Source of the DNA: Portulaca oleracea
Lineage: Eukaryota; Streptophyta; Magnoliopsida; Caryophyllales; Portulacaceae
Assembly (NCBI GenBank): GCA_029582165.1
Contig: CM055876.1
Location: forward strand, 33,487,317-33,551,316
Length of the DNA: 64,000 bases
Reading direction: 5' to 3'
A program made the translations under genes and the position numbers. Below the pieces are notes generated by a model. The model was not told the origin of the DNA. It saw only the letters and a list, made by a program, of their open reading frames with translations, and did no database searches. Each line of letters opens with the position of its first letter. The stretch's first letter is position 1. This document shows, one piece after another, positions 51,320-62,893 of the stretch.

Positions 51320-51627
51320 GGTCCTGTTTGGCAACTAGCTGTTAGCTATTAGCCGTTAGCTGATAGTTTTTTTGGATTAACTGTTTGACTTTAGCTGTTT
51401 GGGTTAGCTGATTGCAGGAAAAGTGTTTAGTAAAGTAGCTTTTTATGAAAAGCTACCTCAAAAAGCTTCATAAAGTAGCTTTTTGAAACTAGCTTATTGG
51501 GTCTAAAAAGCTAATGTGAAAGGCTACTTATCAAACACCTCAAGTAGCTTTTTAACCTTGGTCAAAAAGCTAAAAGTTATCCAGAAAGCTAAAAGCTACC
51601 CAAAAAGCTGGGTAGCCAAACACCCCC
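51320..51627. mobile_element. Tourist-like (PIF/Harbinger) MITE
   Basis: The termini GGTCCTGTTTGGCAACTAGC and, in reverse complement, GGGGGTGTTTGGCTACCC are flanked by TTA on both sides (51317-51319 and 51628-51630). The interior consists of AGCTTTTTGAAAAGCT-type inverted words. 308 bp. Confidence 0.85.
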
Positions 51628-51743
51628 TTAGTCATATTTGAACTAGACTACATTACATATGACAAAATTCAAATTACCACTTGAAAAGTTGTGAGACAAA
51701 CATTGAATTATGTAATTTCTCAAGTTGAGAAATGGTGTTTGAA

Positions 51744-52690
51744 TGTTTTGTGTAGAAGCAATATAATGTCCTCCACCACGTTAGAGCCGAGGACCTCCAA
51801 CATGCCTAGAAGATTTTATTTGAACGGACAAATAAGGGAAGTCTTCCGTACATGATGATTTTGTTTGAAGAAATAGTTGATACACAAGATGCCCTCCACG
51901 ACCCTTCTTCTGAAGACTTCAAGTATCACCGTTGAGAACCTCAAGCATCACCAGCAGATTTCGCTTGAAAGAACAAAATTAAAGGAAAGTATCTGAGAAT
52001 ATATATTACCATATCTTTCTGAATATTCCCTTAGATATTCCATACCGATTTATATACTTGTTTTTGAAGATAATGAATCGAAAGGCAAGTCTATAAGTTT
52101 CCAAAGAAGTGAAGGTTGAGAATCAAGGCAAGATTGGATAGTATCAACAAGCAAGGAAAGCAATTAAGAAAAGACAAGAATCAACAAACAAGGAAAACAA
52201 TTGAGAAATCCGTTGAGGATGAAGAAAACACTTATAAAGAACCCCAAATTGTCCTTTCCAAAGAAATATCGATTCCAAGCAAGAGTAAATCGAGTGTAGG
52301 AATTTGTGATAGAAAATTTTGAGTGTAACCACTTGTGTTTGAGTGGTGAGTTGTTTAACCAGAAAGAGAGTTTTGGTGAGGCTATCAAGAGTGTGTAACT
52401 AAAGTGAGAAGAGTGTTCTCTCTTTAGCAAGTTAGAAACATCATTTGCCTCATCTGTGAGGTGCTTTATACAGAAACAAGTTTCAAGTTTTCGTCTCTGT
52501 CTCTGTAAGCAACCTTCAAAGATCTCACTGTTCTGAACCTGCTGAGTTTCTTAACCTCCTTTATTCTCTTTGTACCTCAAGTTAATCAAATAAAAAAAGT
52601 ATTATTCGGTGTTATTAATGTCCTTGTGTTTATAAAGTGCATAATTTTTTATACAACCTTATTCACCTCTCTCTAAGGTTATTTCATATT
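51744..52690 (+). mobile_element. Possible decayed retrotransposon LTR
   Basis: A GC-richer stretch than its surroundings, with a TTATAAAGAACC TATA-like box near 52231. It ends in a TTCACCTCTCTCTAAGGTTA-like phrase seen near ends of some plant Copia elements. No coding region or second LTR follows. The ORF across 52116-52322 is low complexity. The class is a guess. Confidence 0.3.
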
Positions 52691-53969
52691 GTGTTAGTTT
52701 ATTAACTTTTAACTTATGACAAATAGTTAAAATGATGGTAAAATTGAAATTATTGTGATTATAACCATTAATTTTCAAATAATACTGGAGAAACACATAT
52801 ACTCAAGAAAGATGGGAGTTTAAGAGAGATGTATTGTTTTTCCTGTTTTATTTAAAATAAATTTTTGGAATTAATGTCCTTGTATATATTCACTAGCTTG
52901 ACTAGGTTTCTAGCCTAGGTTGGATGGTTGTCAAGTATAGGTTTGTTTGCATTAAACTATAATAAATTCACACTTTTAGGATTAAAAGAAGTTAGGTTGA
53001 CATCTAGTGTTTAGACCAATCTTTGTATGTAGCTAGTCCATTCAAATTGAAATATTAATAGTGGTATATCTTTAATATCAAGATAATCAAAGTTTTACCC
53101 TTAACCATCCATTATATTATTCAATAATACTTTCACTGTGTTTAACAAGAAAAGTTTTCATAATTCACAATTTCAAATTCAAAGAGCATCATCGTAACAT
53201 CTCACTTATTATTCAATAATACTTTATTTTCTCTACTGTTTAAATTTTAACAATTTTATCACATCAATTATTCTTACCTTATCTACCTTATATTATGAGA
53301 ATTCAAAACATAAAGAAAACCTTCAAATACAACCTCAGTGTGTCAAACTGCATATAAAGGATTCTAGAGTTACATCTATTTTGCCTAATCTTATATATAA
53401 TATATTTTTATAAATTTATATATTTAATAAATCATGTGATTGATATAACTTACCTTACCCACCCTTATTAATAATTACTAAAAGTTATAAAAAATATTAT
53501 AGATAATTATTTTTTCACCTTTAATCACTCTATCTATTCCTTACCAAACTTATTTATCTTTATCCACACTATCCATATTTTTATAATTTATCTACACAAT
53601 CACAACTTAACCAACTACAGAAAAGAAAATGACCTTATGGTAAATTTTAGTTAAACTAATCCCCTAGAATCATGTTTCTAAATTCTACTACCATGGGTAC
53701 AAGCAACTTAACAATTTCAACTTTGGTTCAAGCAAACTACCACTTTTGAAAAAATGAAGTTAGCATCCAATTCAAGGTTGACAATTAAAGAGAAAAGCAA
53801 ACCAAACCAATCAATCAATCATAATCAAGACTTGGCTAGGTGATAGGTCAAAACAAACACACATAAATTTAGGCTTTAAGATGAAACCCAACCACTCACA
53901 CAATCCCAACAAAAGCAATTAAAGATGACACACAGAGGTCCTTAATTAATGCTACTCCTTCATTAATCC
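52691..53969. other. Gene-free AT-rich intergenic DNA
   Basis: Sequence near 53430 (CATGTGATTGATATAACTTA) echoes 45025-45060, a dispersed repeat. No gene seen. Confidence 0.5.
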
Positions 53970-53971
53970 TA

Positions 53972-54228
53972 CTGTCTCCGTCCCATTATATTTGTCAATT
54001 TATCTAATATGAGAGAACCAATGCATATTGAGAATTGAGGTAAAAAGTTTGTAATTTATTTAAATTACCCTTACTTTAAGATAATAGTTGTTAGAATTGT
54101 AAAAAGTGATAAATGAATTTATTAATTAAGAGTAGAAAAGTAATTACAATTGTTGGAATTGTAAATAAGACAAATATTTTGGGATAGAAAAGTTAGGTAA
54201 AAGGACAAATAATTTGGGACAGAGGTAG
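53972..54228. mobile_element. Stowaway-like MITE, family B
   Basis: The ends CTGTCTCCGTCCCATTATAT and, in reverse complement, CTACCTCTGTCCCAAATTAT are flanked by TA. The core is collinear with 5361-5622 (ATTGAGAATTGAGGTAAAAA, AATTTATTAATTAAG). 257 bp. Confidence 0.85.
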
Positions 54229-54639
54229 TAATTAATTAATTACTACAATCCAGACAATTAGTAACGAAATTAAGGGAGACCCCAACACATATACATTACC
54301 AAATTCCTTGACAAAGAATATGCTGTGGGAGGACTATATAAGATTAAAATAAAGAGTGGTAACTTGCTGACTTGAAATTGGAAATGATTCGTTTTCATAC
54401 TAAACGCAGATCCCAACAACAGAATGCGGTTGGAAGCGGATCGTTTTGGTCTAACCGCTATATCGCTAAACAAACAAACACTTGTCTAATTAGTGCTAAT
54501 TTATATGATAAAAACACCCTGCTTTTGCAACGAACCAAAAAGTGCATTGTAAGAACTTATAATATTCAACCCTCCATCATTTTTATTAGTGGTACAATAT
54601 TGATCGTAGTTAAAAATTGTTTTTGAAATATGATAGTTG

Positions 54640-54915
54640 AAAATTACTTATTTATCTCTCTAAATTTTATCTGTCACTTTACTCACTTAGTTCTTCACAT
54701 AAGTTAATTTTTAATTAGTTTTCAAGATATATAATATTTTATTATACAAAGATATTATCATTAGACTCATAACAAAAAACTACTATCATAAAAGTATATT
54801 ACTATAATTTTTTGATAAAATATTATATAATAACTTGTTAGTTAAAGATAGACATTGAAGACTGTGACACCATTAATGCATGACAGATAATATGGGAAGA
54901 GGGGACGAGACTATT
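54640..54915. mobile_element. Stowaway-like MITE, family A (decayed ends)
   Basis: Inner ATCATTAGACTCATAACAAA, CTATCATAAAAGTATATTAC and TTTTTGATAAAATATTATAT match the family A core. The inner part of the inverted repeat survives as TTTTATCTGTCA and TGACAGATAATA. Confidence 0.6.
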
Positions 54916-55565
54916 AGTTTACTTAAAATAAATATCATTTGTAAAATTATTTATGTGTTGATAAATATAATTAATTGTTATAACAAGTTACTTTGATCAA
55001 AATATATTAATTTCAATTTTTTAAGTAGAATTAATAATTATTTTAACTATAGCAGTCATAAAAAATCCAATTACAGTAGAATCTCTTTAAAAATAATGAA
55101 CTTTCAAAAAAATCAAACCAAATGAATGACATTACCATTATACCAAAATACAGTGATCAATATATATCAACTTTAATTTAATTTAATTTATGAAAAAGAA
55201 AGTATTCTTCTAAATGGTAATGGGCAAAATTTTCAACTATCATAAAAATCACACACAACACCAAAAAGCATATTAGAAGAACTTATAATGGTGAACCCTC
55301 AATTATTTTTGAGTGGTACAATACATATTATATTATAATAATACACTCCAACACAAATAATATGAATAATTGAAAACACAAACACAAAAAAGAGAAAAGA
55401 GAAGTCGTGTCAAAATCCAAGCAGTTTATGCCCCCCCTCCCCTCCCTAGTCTTCCACTCTTCCCACAATTCTCTCTCTCTCTCTCTCTCCCTTTTTTTTC
55501 TCTCTTTATTTTTTTTGGGGTTTGTTGATAATTGTATCATCAACAATCCATTCCCACAAAAAATA
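54916..55565. other. Region upstream of NCED
   Basis: AT-rich to about 55420, then C/T-rich. It includes a CT microsatellite (55470-55489) and a T-run. No upstream gene is seen. Distal NCED control sites could lie here, but none can be named with confidence. Confidence 0.4.
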
Positions 55566-55573
55566 ACACGTGG
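55566..55573 (+). promoter_or_regulatory. ABRE / G-box (ACACGTGG) of NCED
   Basis: ACACGTGG lies about 38 bp before the TATA box and about 220 bp before the ATG. It matches the ABRE bound by ABF/AREB bZIP factors, and a GCGTGGCC word follows at 55583, similar to coupling elements. ABA feedback through a G-box is known for Arabidopsis NCED3, though at a distal site; function here is inferred. Confidence 0.65.
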
Positions 55574-55610
55574 TCGTTGCTAGCGTGGCCTTCTTCTCTC
55601 CCCCTCCCCC

Positions 55611-55618
55611 TATATAAT
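55611..55618 (+). promoter_or_regulatory. TATA box of NCED
   Basis: TATATAAT in a C-rich setting, 181 bp before the start codon. It predicts a transcription start near 55640-55645 and a leader of about 150 nt. No ATG occurs in that leader, so no upstream ORF is expected. Confidence 0.75.
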
Positions 55619-55684
55619 TCCCTCCTCCTCTCTCTCTCCCCCTCCCAACTCAACTCACTTCTCTCTTCTCTGCTTTCTCTCTCT

Positions 55685-55689
<5 letters not shown>

Positions 55690-55718
<29 letters not shown>
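55690..55718 (+). repeat. (CT)n tract in the NCED 5' leader
   Basis: About 14 CT units within the predicted 5' untranslated region, a common but variable feature of plant leaders. Confidence 0.9.
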
Positions 55719-55719
<1 letters not shown>

Positions 55720-55791
55720 AAGAATTGAAAGTGAAGAAGAAGAAACCTGATTATTGATTGGAAATTATAACAGAAAAAATTAGAGAGAGCA

Positions 55792-57588
55792 ATGGCTTAT
55801 TATGCAGCTACTGGTACCACTAACACCTGGTTAAACCCTCAAAATAATACTCCTTCCTTCAATTGCTCCACTACTAAACTCAACATAAATTCCTCTTTAC
55901 AATTACCACTTCTTGATTCCCCTAAAAAACCCAACACTCACACTACTCGTACTACTACAACCAGTCCCAAAAAACCCTCGATTATCACTCCACCTCCTCA
56001 AGAATCCAAGAAGTTGAGGAAGAATTTGCAGAGTACCCCTCAGAAATGGAACCCAATCCAGAAGGCGGCGGCGGCGGCGTTGGATATGGTGGAAAAGGCC
56101 TTGAATTCCCACGAGGGTCAACACCCGCTCCCGAAAACCGCCGACCCACGTGTCCAGATCGCCGGAAACTTCTCGCCGGTGCCGGAGCAGCCGGTGAGGA
56201 AGAACCTTCCCGTGGAGGGGAAGATTCCGGACTGTATCCGGGGGGTTTACGTCCGGAACGGGGCTAACCCTCTTTACGAACCGGTCGCCGGACACCACTT
56301 CTTTGACGGCGACGGGATGATTCACGCCGTTAAGTTCGACTCGGATGGGTCGGCGAGTTACTCGTGCCGGTTCACTGAGACGAACCGGTTGGTCCAGGAG
56401 AGGGACCTCGGCCGGCCGATTTTCCCCAAGGCAATCGGAGAATTGCACGGACACTCCGGGATTGCGAGGCTGCTACTGTTTTACTCTAGAGGGCTTTTTG
56501 GTCTTTTGGACCATTCCAAGGGTCTCGGAGTTGCCAACGCCGGACTTGTCTACTTCAACGACCGACTGTTGGCGATGTCGGAGGACGACTTGCCGTATCA
56601 CGTGCGGGTCACGCCGGCGGGGGATTTGAAGACCGTCGGAAGGTATGACTTCGACGGTCAGCTGAAGTCCACCATGATTGCCCACCCGAAAGTTGATCCG
56701 GTCACCGGAGAGATGTTTGCTCTGAGCTACGACGTCATCAAGAGGCCGTATTTGAAGTATTTCTGGTTCAATGCCGACGGGACGAAATCCCCCGACGTCG
56801 AGATCGACCTGGAATCTCCGACGATGATGCACGATTTCGCAATCACGGAGAATTCGGTCATAATTCCGGACAGCCAGGTGGTGTTCAAGTTGCAGGAGAT
56901 GATCAGGGGAGGCTCCCCTGTTGTGTATGACAAGAACAAGACCTCCCGGTTCGGAATTCTCCCGAAGTACGCCAAGGATTCCGGCGAGATTCAGTGGGTC
57001 GACGTCCCGGAGTGCTTCTGCTTCCACCTCTGGAACGCCTGGGAGGAGCCGGAAACCGACGAGGTCGTCGTCATCGGCTCCTGCATGACCCCCGCCGACT
57101 CAATTTTCAACGAGTGCGACGAGAATCTCAAGAGTGTCTTATCGGAGATCCGACTCAACCGGAAAACCGGCAAGTCCGTACGCCGGGAAATCCTGAGCTC
57201 CGACGACCAGGTCAACCTGGAAGCCGGGATGGTCAACCGGAACAAGCTCGGCCGGAAAACCCGGTTCGCTTACCTCGCCATTGCCGAGCCATGGCCGAAG
57301 GTTTCCGGGTTCGCGAAGGTCGACCTTTCCACCGGCGAAGTTAAGAAGTTCTTCTACGGCGACGAGAAGTACGGCGGCGAGCCACTCTTCCTCCCGAAAA
57401 ACTCCGGCGAAGAAGACGACGGACATATTCTGGCATTCGTACACGACGAGAAGAAATGGCAGTCGGAGCTCCAGATTGTGGACGCTTCAACCATGGAGTT
57501 GGTGGCAACAGTAAAACTACCATCGAGAGTTCCGTACGGTTTCCATGGAACCTTCATCAGTGCCAAGGATTTACAGAGGCAAGCTTAA
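55792..57588 (+). CDS. NCED: 9-cis-epoxycarotenoid dioxygenase (NCED), complete, intronless
   Basis: Cleaves the 11,12 bond of 9-cis-violaxanthin or 9'-cis-neoxanthin to xanthoxin, the committed step of abscisic acid synthesis, in plastids. 598 residues, the usual family length. Residues 1-75 are rich in Ser/Thr/Asn/Pro with almost no acids: a chloroplast transit peptide. An amphipathic helix (about 87-105, [18 protein letters not shown]) precedes the catalytic beta-propeller and would touch membrane. The four iron-binding histidines are H298 (MIAHPKVDP), H347 (TMMHDFAI), H412 ([10 protein letters not shown]) and H585 (YGFHGTFI). The second-sphere glutamates E264, E477 and E530 are present, matching maize VP14. 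The start ATG has G at -3 and +4. The lack of introns is typical of true NCEDs and argues against CCD1/CCD4. The coding region is GC-rich against AT-rich flanks. Most like the stress-induced NCED1/NCED3 type. No defect seen. Confidence 0.98.
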   Translation: MAYYAATGTTNTWLNPQNNTPSFNCSTTKLNINSSLQLPLLDSPKKPNTHTTRTTTTSPKKPSIITPPPQESKKLRKNLQSTPQKWNPIQKAAAAALDMVEKALNSHEGQHPLPKTADPRVQIAGNFSPVPEQPVRKNLPVEGKIPDCIRGVYVRNGANPLYEPVAGHHFFDGDGMIHAVKFDSDGSASYSCRFTETNRLVQERDLGRPIFPKAIGELHGHSGIARLLLFYSRGLFGLLDHSKGLGVANAGLVYFNDRLLAMSEDDLPYHVRVTPAGDLKTVGRYDFDGQLKSTMIAHPKVDPVTGEMFALSYDVIKRPYLKYFWFNADGTKSPDVEIDLESPTMMHDFAITENSVIIPDSQVVFKLQEMIRGGSPVVYDKNKTSRFGILPKYAKDSGEIQWVDVPECFCFHLWNAWEEPETDEVVVIGSCMTPADSIFNECDENLKSVLSEIRLNRKTGKSVRREILSSDDQVNLEAGMVNRNKLGRKTRFAYLAIAEPWPKVSGFAKVDLSTGEVKKFFYGDEKYGGEPLFLPKNSGEEDDGHILAFVHDEKKWQSELQIVDASTMELVATVKLPSRVPYGFHGTFISAKDLQRQA

Positions 57589-58040
57589 GTATACACTTTT
57601 TTTTTTTGGGATTTTCTCAGGAGATCTACCAGAGGGATATTTGCAGATATGTCCCCGGAGACTCTTTGAAGAAACAGAGCAGAATTCCTTTTTATGAGGA
57701 GGAATATATTTGCTCGACCTATTTTTTACTTTTTTACTTTTTTTGGGTAATTTTTTAGTATATACATAATTGGGAGAGTGAAAGGTTTTGAGAAAATCCA
57801 GCTTGAAGCTTTGTGGGGTATATAGGGTAGTAGAAATGAAGCTCAGCTGGTTTTCTGTTGATTCTTTCACTGCTCAATATAATTACTGTTACTACTACTT
57901 CATAGGATGCAGTAAAAAAAAAAAAAAAAGGGAGCAATAGTGTTGATACATTTGATGTACTCTGTTTTGCCTCCTCTGTTGTAAATAAGAAAAGTTACTA
58001 CAATTTTTACTGTCATATCATATCATATCATATCATCCAC
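57589..58040 (+). terminator. NCED 3' untranslated region and polyadenylation area
   Basis: T-rich sequence after the TAA stop. TGTAAATAAGAAAAG at 57979-57993 is the best near-upstream poly(A) signal (AATAAG type), with T-rich sequence after it. Just beyond lies a short tandem repeat (ATATC, about 58014-58035). The exact cleavage site is unknown. Confidence 0.5.
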
Positions 58041-58483
58041 TGGTTTGATTTGCCTCACATTGTTTAAAAAGTTTTTGGCACATTTTTAATTTGGTATCAT
58101 ATCATATATGTCTGAAAATTTTCATGTGATTTTGGTGTTGACTGTAAACTTAATATTAATAACAAAGATTTATATTATATTATTGTGGACCGTTGTCAAT
58201 GGAAGGTGGTCAATTAATCATGAGGTTCACTTCTTCTCAGTGCACATGCCAAGACTTATAGTATTTACGAACCATCCTATTCCTCAGTTCAGCGCGTCTA
58301 CCAGATTTTTTACCAGCTGATTAATATATAAACAATTTAATATAATTCCAATTTTCTTAGCTAGATTTTTTCTTTTGTCATTGGTAACTCACTTTACAGG
58401 TCAATTCTTTGTAAAAATCTACATTTACAATTTTTCAGTTTGCAAACTAATTTGTCGTTGATAAGTGATGTTTGGTACACTTA

Positions 58484-58684
58484 GGCTCCATTCTTTTATG
58501 CGGTAAGTTGCGGTACGGTAAATTGTGGTACGGTAAGTTACGGTGGATTGCGGTGAAAATAATAAATGGGTGTTGAAATGTAATGGTAATGATAAAAAGG
58601 TAAATGGTAATATGCGGTGAGTTACGGTAAATTGCGATAAAATACAATGCGGTAACTTGCAGTACCGCATAAAAGAACGAAGCC
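58484..58684. mobile_element. Tourist-like MITE with TTGCGGTA inner repeats
   Basis: The termini GGCTCCATTCTTTTATGCGG and, in reverse complement, GGCTTCGTTCTTTTATGCGG are flanked by TTA on both sides (58481-58483 and 58685-58687). The left arm repeats TTGCGGTA/GGTAAATTG/TTACGGT units. Same family as 36690-36830. 201 bp. Confidence 0.8.
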
Positions 58685-58689
58685 TTAAA

Positions 58690-59134
58690 TATTGATTAAA
58701 GTAAAAACGGTAACTTGAAAATGTGGATAGTATTTCGAGTACTATGATTCTCTTTTTTTGTGTAGTATCATACCACATCAACCAAATTTTATCATACTAA
58801 TAATAAATAAACCATATTTAACTATATTTTACCATAACTATAACTTTCTCTTCACTCATTTTTTTTATACTTTTTTAGGACCCAAACCAAAACCATTTAC
58901 ATTTTAACACAGTAATCATAACTTTATCTTTCCTTATTTTTCTGTTTCATAACTTTTCTTACTACATTTTACCTTTTTGGGACTCACCTACCAATTTAAC
59001 ATACCAATCATTCTTATTACAAATAATTTACCACATCAAATAATATTAAAATTGATTGTAATTTACCTTTACCTATTCCTTTTTTTTTGGTCTATTAGTG
59101 AGTTAATTATAGGGTGAAATACTTGAATGGTGTA
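58690..59134. other. Gene-free AT-rich intergenic DNA
   Basis: Runs of TTTTACC/ACCATA words (58780-59070) hint at a decayed MITE, but no inverted ends could be paired. Confidence 0.4.
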
Positions 59135-59139
59135 CGTAG

Positions 59140-59867
59140 TGCATGTTTGGCCTAGTTTTTAAAAAGGTGTTTTTGCTTCTTACAAATAGTTTTTATAAAA
59201 GCTATTTTTTGAGAGGTATTGAAGTGTTTGACATAGCTTATGAGATAAGTGATTTTACTAAATTAAAGTGTTTGGTCTAACTTATAATATAGTGTTTTTA
59301 TTAAATTTAATTATTTAACCTAACTTTTAAAATTATCATGTGTTTTTGGGAGTAAAATTATCAAATGATTATTTACATTTTTCTCTTTTTATTAATTTTT
59401 AAACAAATTATCATGTTTTAATTTTAGCAATAATTATAATTGTATATTTATAGTTATAGTTATAATAATTATTATTATAACTATATATGGTTTTATTTAA
59501 CTATAAAATTCTTTAAATTAAATATTTATATATCAAAAATTTACTAAATACCATATTTGTATAGAAATTAAATAATAAAAATGTCTAACATAATATTAAA
59601 GGTTCTAACATAATATTAAAATACTTAAATGTTATCTTTATAAGAATCAGAATATTTATTTGAAATTATGGAAACTAAGCACTGAAGAATCCTATAGATT
59701 GAGTAGAGATTGGTTTATAGGAAGCAGAAGCGAATTTATCGCTTCGCTGGAAATGCTTTCTAAAATTGTTTTTGAAAAATAATTATTAGCTTCTAAAAAA
59801 ACACCATTTGGCCTAGTTTGTGCTTTTTAACTCCAAAAACACTTCCAAAAGTTGGGCCAAACAAGCA
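59140..59867. mobile_element. TIR element with TGCWTGTTTGGCC ends
   Basis: The termini TGCATGTTTGGCCTAG and, in reverse complement, TGCTTGTTTGGCCCAA are flanked by the direct repeat CGTAG (59135-59139 and 59868-59872). Inner GTTTTTGCTTC/GAAGCANAAAC-like words extend the inverted repeat. 728 bp, no transposase. The superfamily is unclear: the 5-bp repeat is shorter than the hAT norm. Confidence 0.65.
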
Positions 59868-59872
59868 CGTAG

Positions 59873-61712
59873 TATTATTAACAAAACTTACGAGTAGTTG
59901 GTATCAGGCAGTTAGCTTTTCTCAAATAGGAATTGTACAGCAAACAATTATGGTTTAAAATTGAGCAACTTTTTCAACAAGGAGTCAATTGTTGGTTTAT
60001 GTTGTGTTGAAAGTGACTGTTAGGCAAATAAAATGAGTAAGAAGAGATATGAAAATAGTTAGGAAGGTAGTATTGACTATTGAGATTAGAGGAGGAAGAT
60101 ATTTGTGTGAGAAGATCAGAAGAAGCAAACTAATTTTGGTTTTTCAAATGTTTAGGCAGCTGTGAATCTTCAATTGGTTTCTCTTGTCAATTCTATCAAA
60201 GTAACCAATGGGATTTTGAAACATTATTATGGTTTCCTTTTGGTATCCAATGTGGTAAATTTTTTTTAATCCCTTTCCCAAATTTAGGTGGACTACTTTA
60301 TTATTAAAATAAAGTAAAGAATCTAGATTTCTTGAGTTTTCTATTTTTGTTCATAGTTGGGTTTCAAATGTTTTATGTTTGGATGAGACCATTATTGCAA
60401 AATACTATTTGAAAATGCCTTTTTTTTCTTGTCAATTCCTTTTTACTATTGATCACTTACGTAAGAGAAGACCTGTAAAAAGGACAATAAATTCATAGGA
60501 GAAACACACTTATAAGCATAGTTTGGGGGATTCAAATGTAAGCATCTTTTCTCTCATGGACTAAGATTCATGAAGAGACTGATTTTTGAGGATTCAAATA
60601 ATACCTTCTGGAAAACTAGAAGAAAGGACATTTGGAAAGCTTCGAAATAACATTTCATGAAAGACCAATTCCTGGAGACTCAAAGAAATACATTTTGCAT
60701 AAGAGAAACCTATGGTGCGTTTAATAGTTTCACAAGAAAGACTTTCTCAGGCAAAATTTTGCTTAGCCCCCCTTGAGAAACTTTTTACTGAGATTGTGGG
60801 TGAAATAATGGGTCTCACTTTAAAACTATTTTATATATTATAGAGAACCAAATATGAAAATTTTTGTCAACATAGAAAAGTTGACAAACTTTCTCGAGAA
60901 TGTTCATCAACCATGTAAAATATTTCACACTATAAATAATTGAGATTTGACATTTGGAAGGTAAAATCTAGTTTAATAGTAAATGGAGGAGGAATGGAGG
61001 ATCATCATGATCATAGACCCCAAATTAAACAGAGTCTCCCATTGAAAAATGGGAAGCACTTTTGGATATATAGGAGATTATGTCAACTCTTGCACTAATT
61101 TGGTAGGTAATTAAAAGCTACAAAAAATAGTATTATCTTGTTTCAAGCATAAAGATAAAGCAATTTAATTACCATGTCCATTATACTAGCAACCTGGACC
61201 ACTTTCTAGTTCTAGGAGAATGTTTAATTAATTAATTATTTCCTTAATCTCCTGTTTATGCCCTTTTTGATCTTCAATTAAAGTGCAAAGTCAAGCTATG
61301 AAGTCGGCACACACTCAACCAAATTGTTTAATTAACTATAATAATTAAGCACAGTAAACAGGAAACTAATGTAATTAGTTGGGTTCGTATGTCATAGGAT
61401 TTATGATCAAAGGGCCCCTTTAATTTTTATACAATTGTTTGTTTTTCATATAAAAAAAAAGTAAAAGGTGATCAAGATCTTAGTTTATGTATATATATAA
61501 CTAATGATAGTAGAGGAAATTTTCATGGTACTCAATTAAAAAGGGGTCATGATCACTAGACACCAGCAAAGGGTCTCCATTCATGATTATTGTAGCCTTG
61601 TATGTTCAGATTGGGCTAGAATCAGAGGGTATAAATATTATAATTAATTTTTGTATGACATCATATTTAATAAAAATAAAATTATATTTATTTAAATATA
61701 TAATATGTATTT
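59873..61712. other. Gene-free AT-rich intergenic DNA with a one-ended MITE fragment
   Basis: GGTGCGTTTAATAGTTTCAC at 60715 followed by AAGAAAGACTTTCTC resembles the ends at 61714 and 62893, but its partner end is missing. No gene seen. Confidence 0.5.
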
Positions 61713-61713
61713 A

Positions 61714-62893
61714 TGATGCGTTTAGTAGTTTTTTGTGAAAGACTTTCTTATGATAACTTTCTTGGGAAAGACTTTTCCTAGGGTCTTTTTGGGAAAATGT
61801 TTATTGAGCTTGAGAGTGAAATAATGTGTCATACACTAAAATTTTTCCATCTATTTGTCACGATCAAACATGGAAAAATTTGTCAATCTAGAAGTGACTA
61901 TATTTATACATTTCATCACAATTTAACTGTTGGGTATATTGACACAATTATAACAACTCCTTGTCTCCTTCTATATACATATTTTTTTTTTCTGATAGAA
62001 GCCTTGTATATTGTATCTACTCTTATTTATTTTTAACAAACATGTACCTAATTATTTATCATTTTATATTTTCAATGTAACTTTTACCAATTTTATATCT
62101 ATATTTTCCATCTCTCTTAATTAACTTTTATAATTTAAATAATGTTATAATTTTCCCCTTAACTTTATTAATTATCTTAATTTCCCTACACATGTCCAGG
62201 ATTGGCAAATAAATAAGGGAGGAGAATATACATGTTGCAATCACTTTAAAGTTTAAACATTGGATCGATCATATATATAATCCTGATTGAATAACTCCTT
62301 CAATGTGTATAACTCACTTGTTATATTATTGATCAGATTGTTAGTTTTAGGTAGTAGAATTTAAGTGGTTGTGAATGTTAGCAATGATATCATTAATTTT
62401 AAATGCAATATAATTGTACTTGCATAACTTTTTGGCAACGATGACTATATTAAAAATACATAATATTTAGCAAATTTTTTTTTAATGGATTTTATCCCTA
62501 CATTTGATAGGCTACTAATAAGCAATTATGAAACCACAGTTTGTTCATCTAGGTGATGTATGATACCAATTTCTCATTATTTTTGATCTTAGTGCAATGA
62601 CAATGCCAACAACTAAACTAGCTTAGGATAAAAATTTTCCTTAGTGGTTTATGAGGGATGAAGAGCAACTTTATTGTGTCTCATTTTAATATTCTAGTGT
62701 CAACTAACATTGAGTATTTGGTTGAAAAACCTTTTCGAAAAAGTTGGTCTCTCTAATAAATGAGAAAATTTTAATATGAGACCCACTATTTTCTTGACAA
62801 GCTCTGTAAATTGTTTTTTCAAGAGGATTATAGAAAGTCTTTCTGAGAAAGATTTTTCTTAAAAAAATCTTTTTCAAGAAATTATCAAACGCA
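61714..62893. mobile_element. Possible TIR element, about 1.2 kb (TGNTGCGTTTRRTARTTT ends)
   Basis: The left end TGATGCGTTTAGTAGTTTTT and the right end, in reverse complement TGTTGCGTTTGATAATTTCT, run on into AAAGAYTTTCTT-like words. No coding sequence inside; the ORF at 61797-62036 matches nothing known. It could also be two separate decayed copies. Confidence 0.4.

Noticed and set aside
56473..57027. 184-residue ORF on the minus strand inside NCED
   Set aside because: A shadow of the GC-rich coding strand. The plus-strand frame has all catalytic residues.
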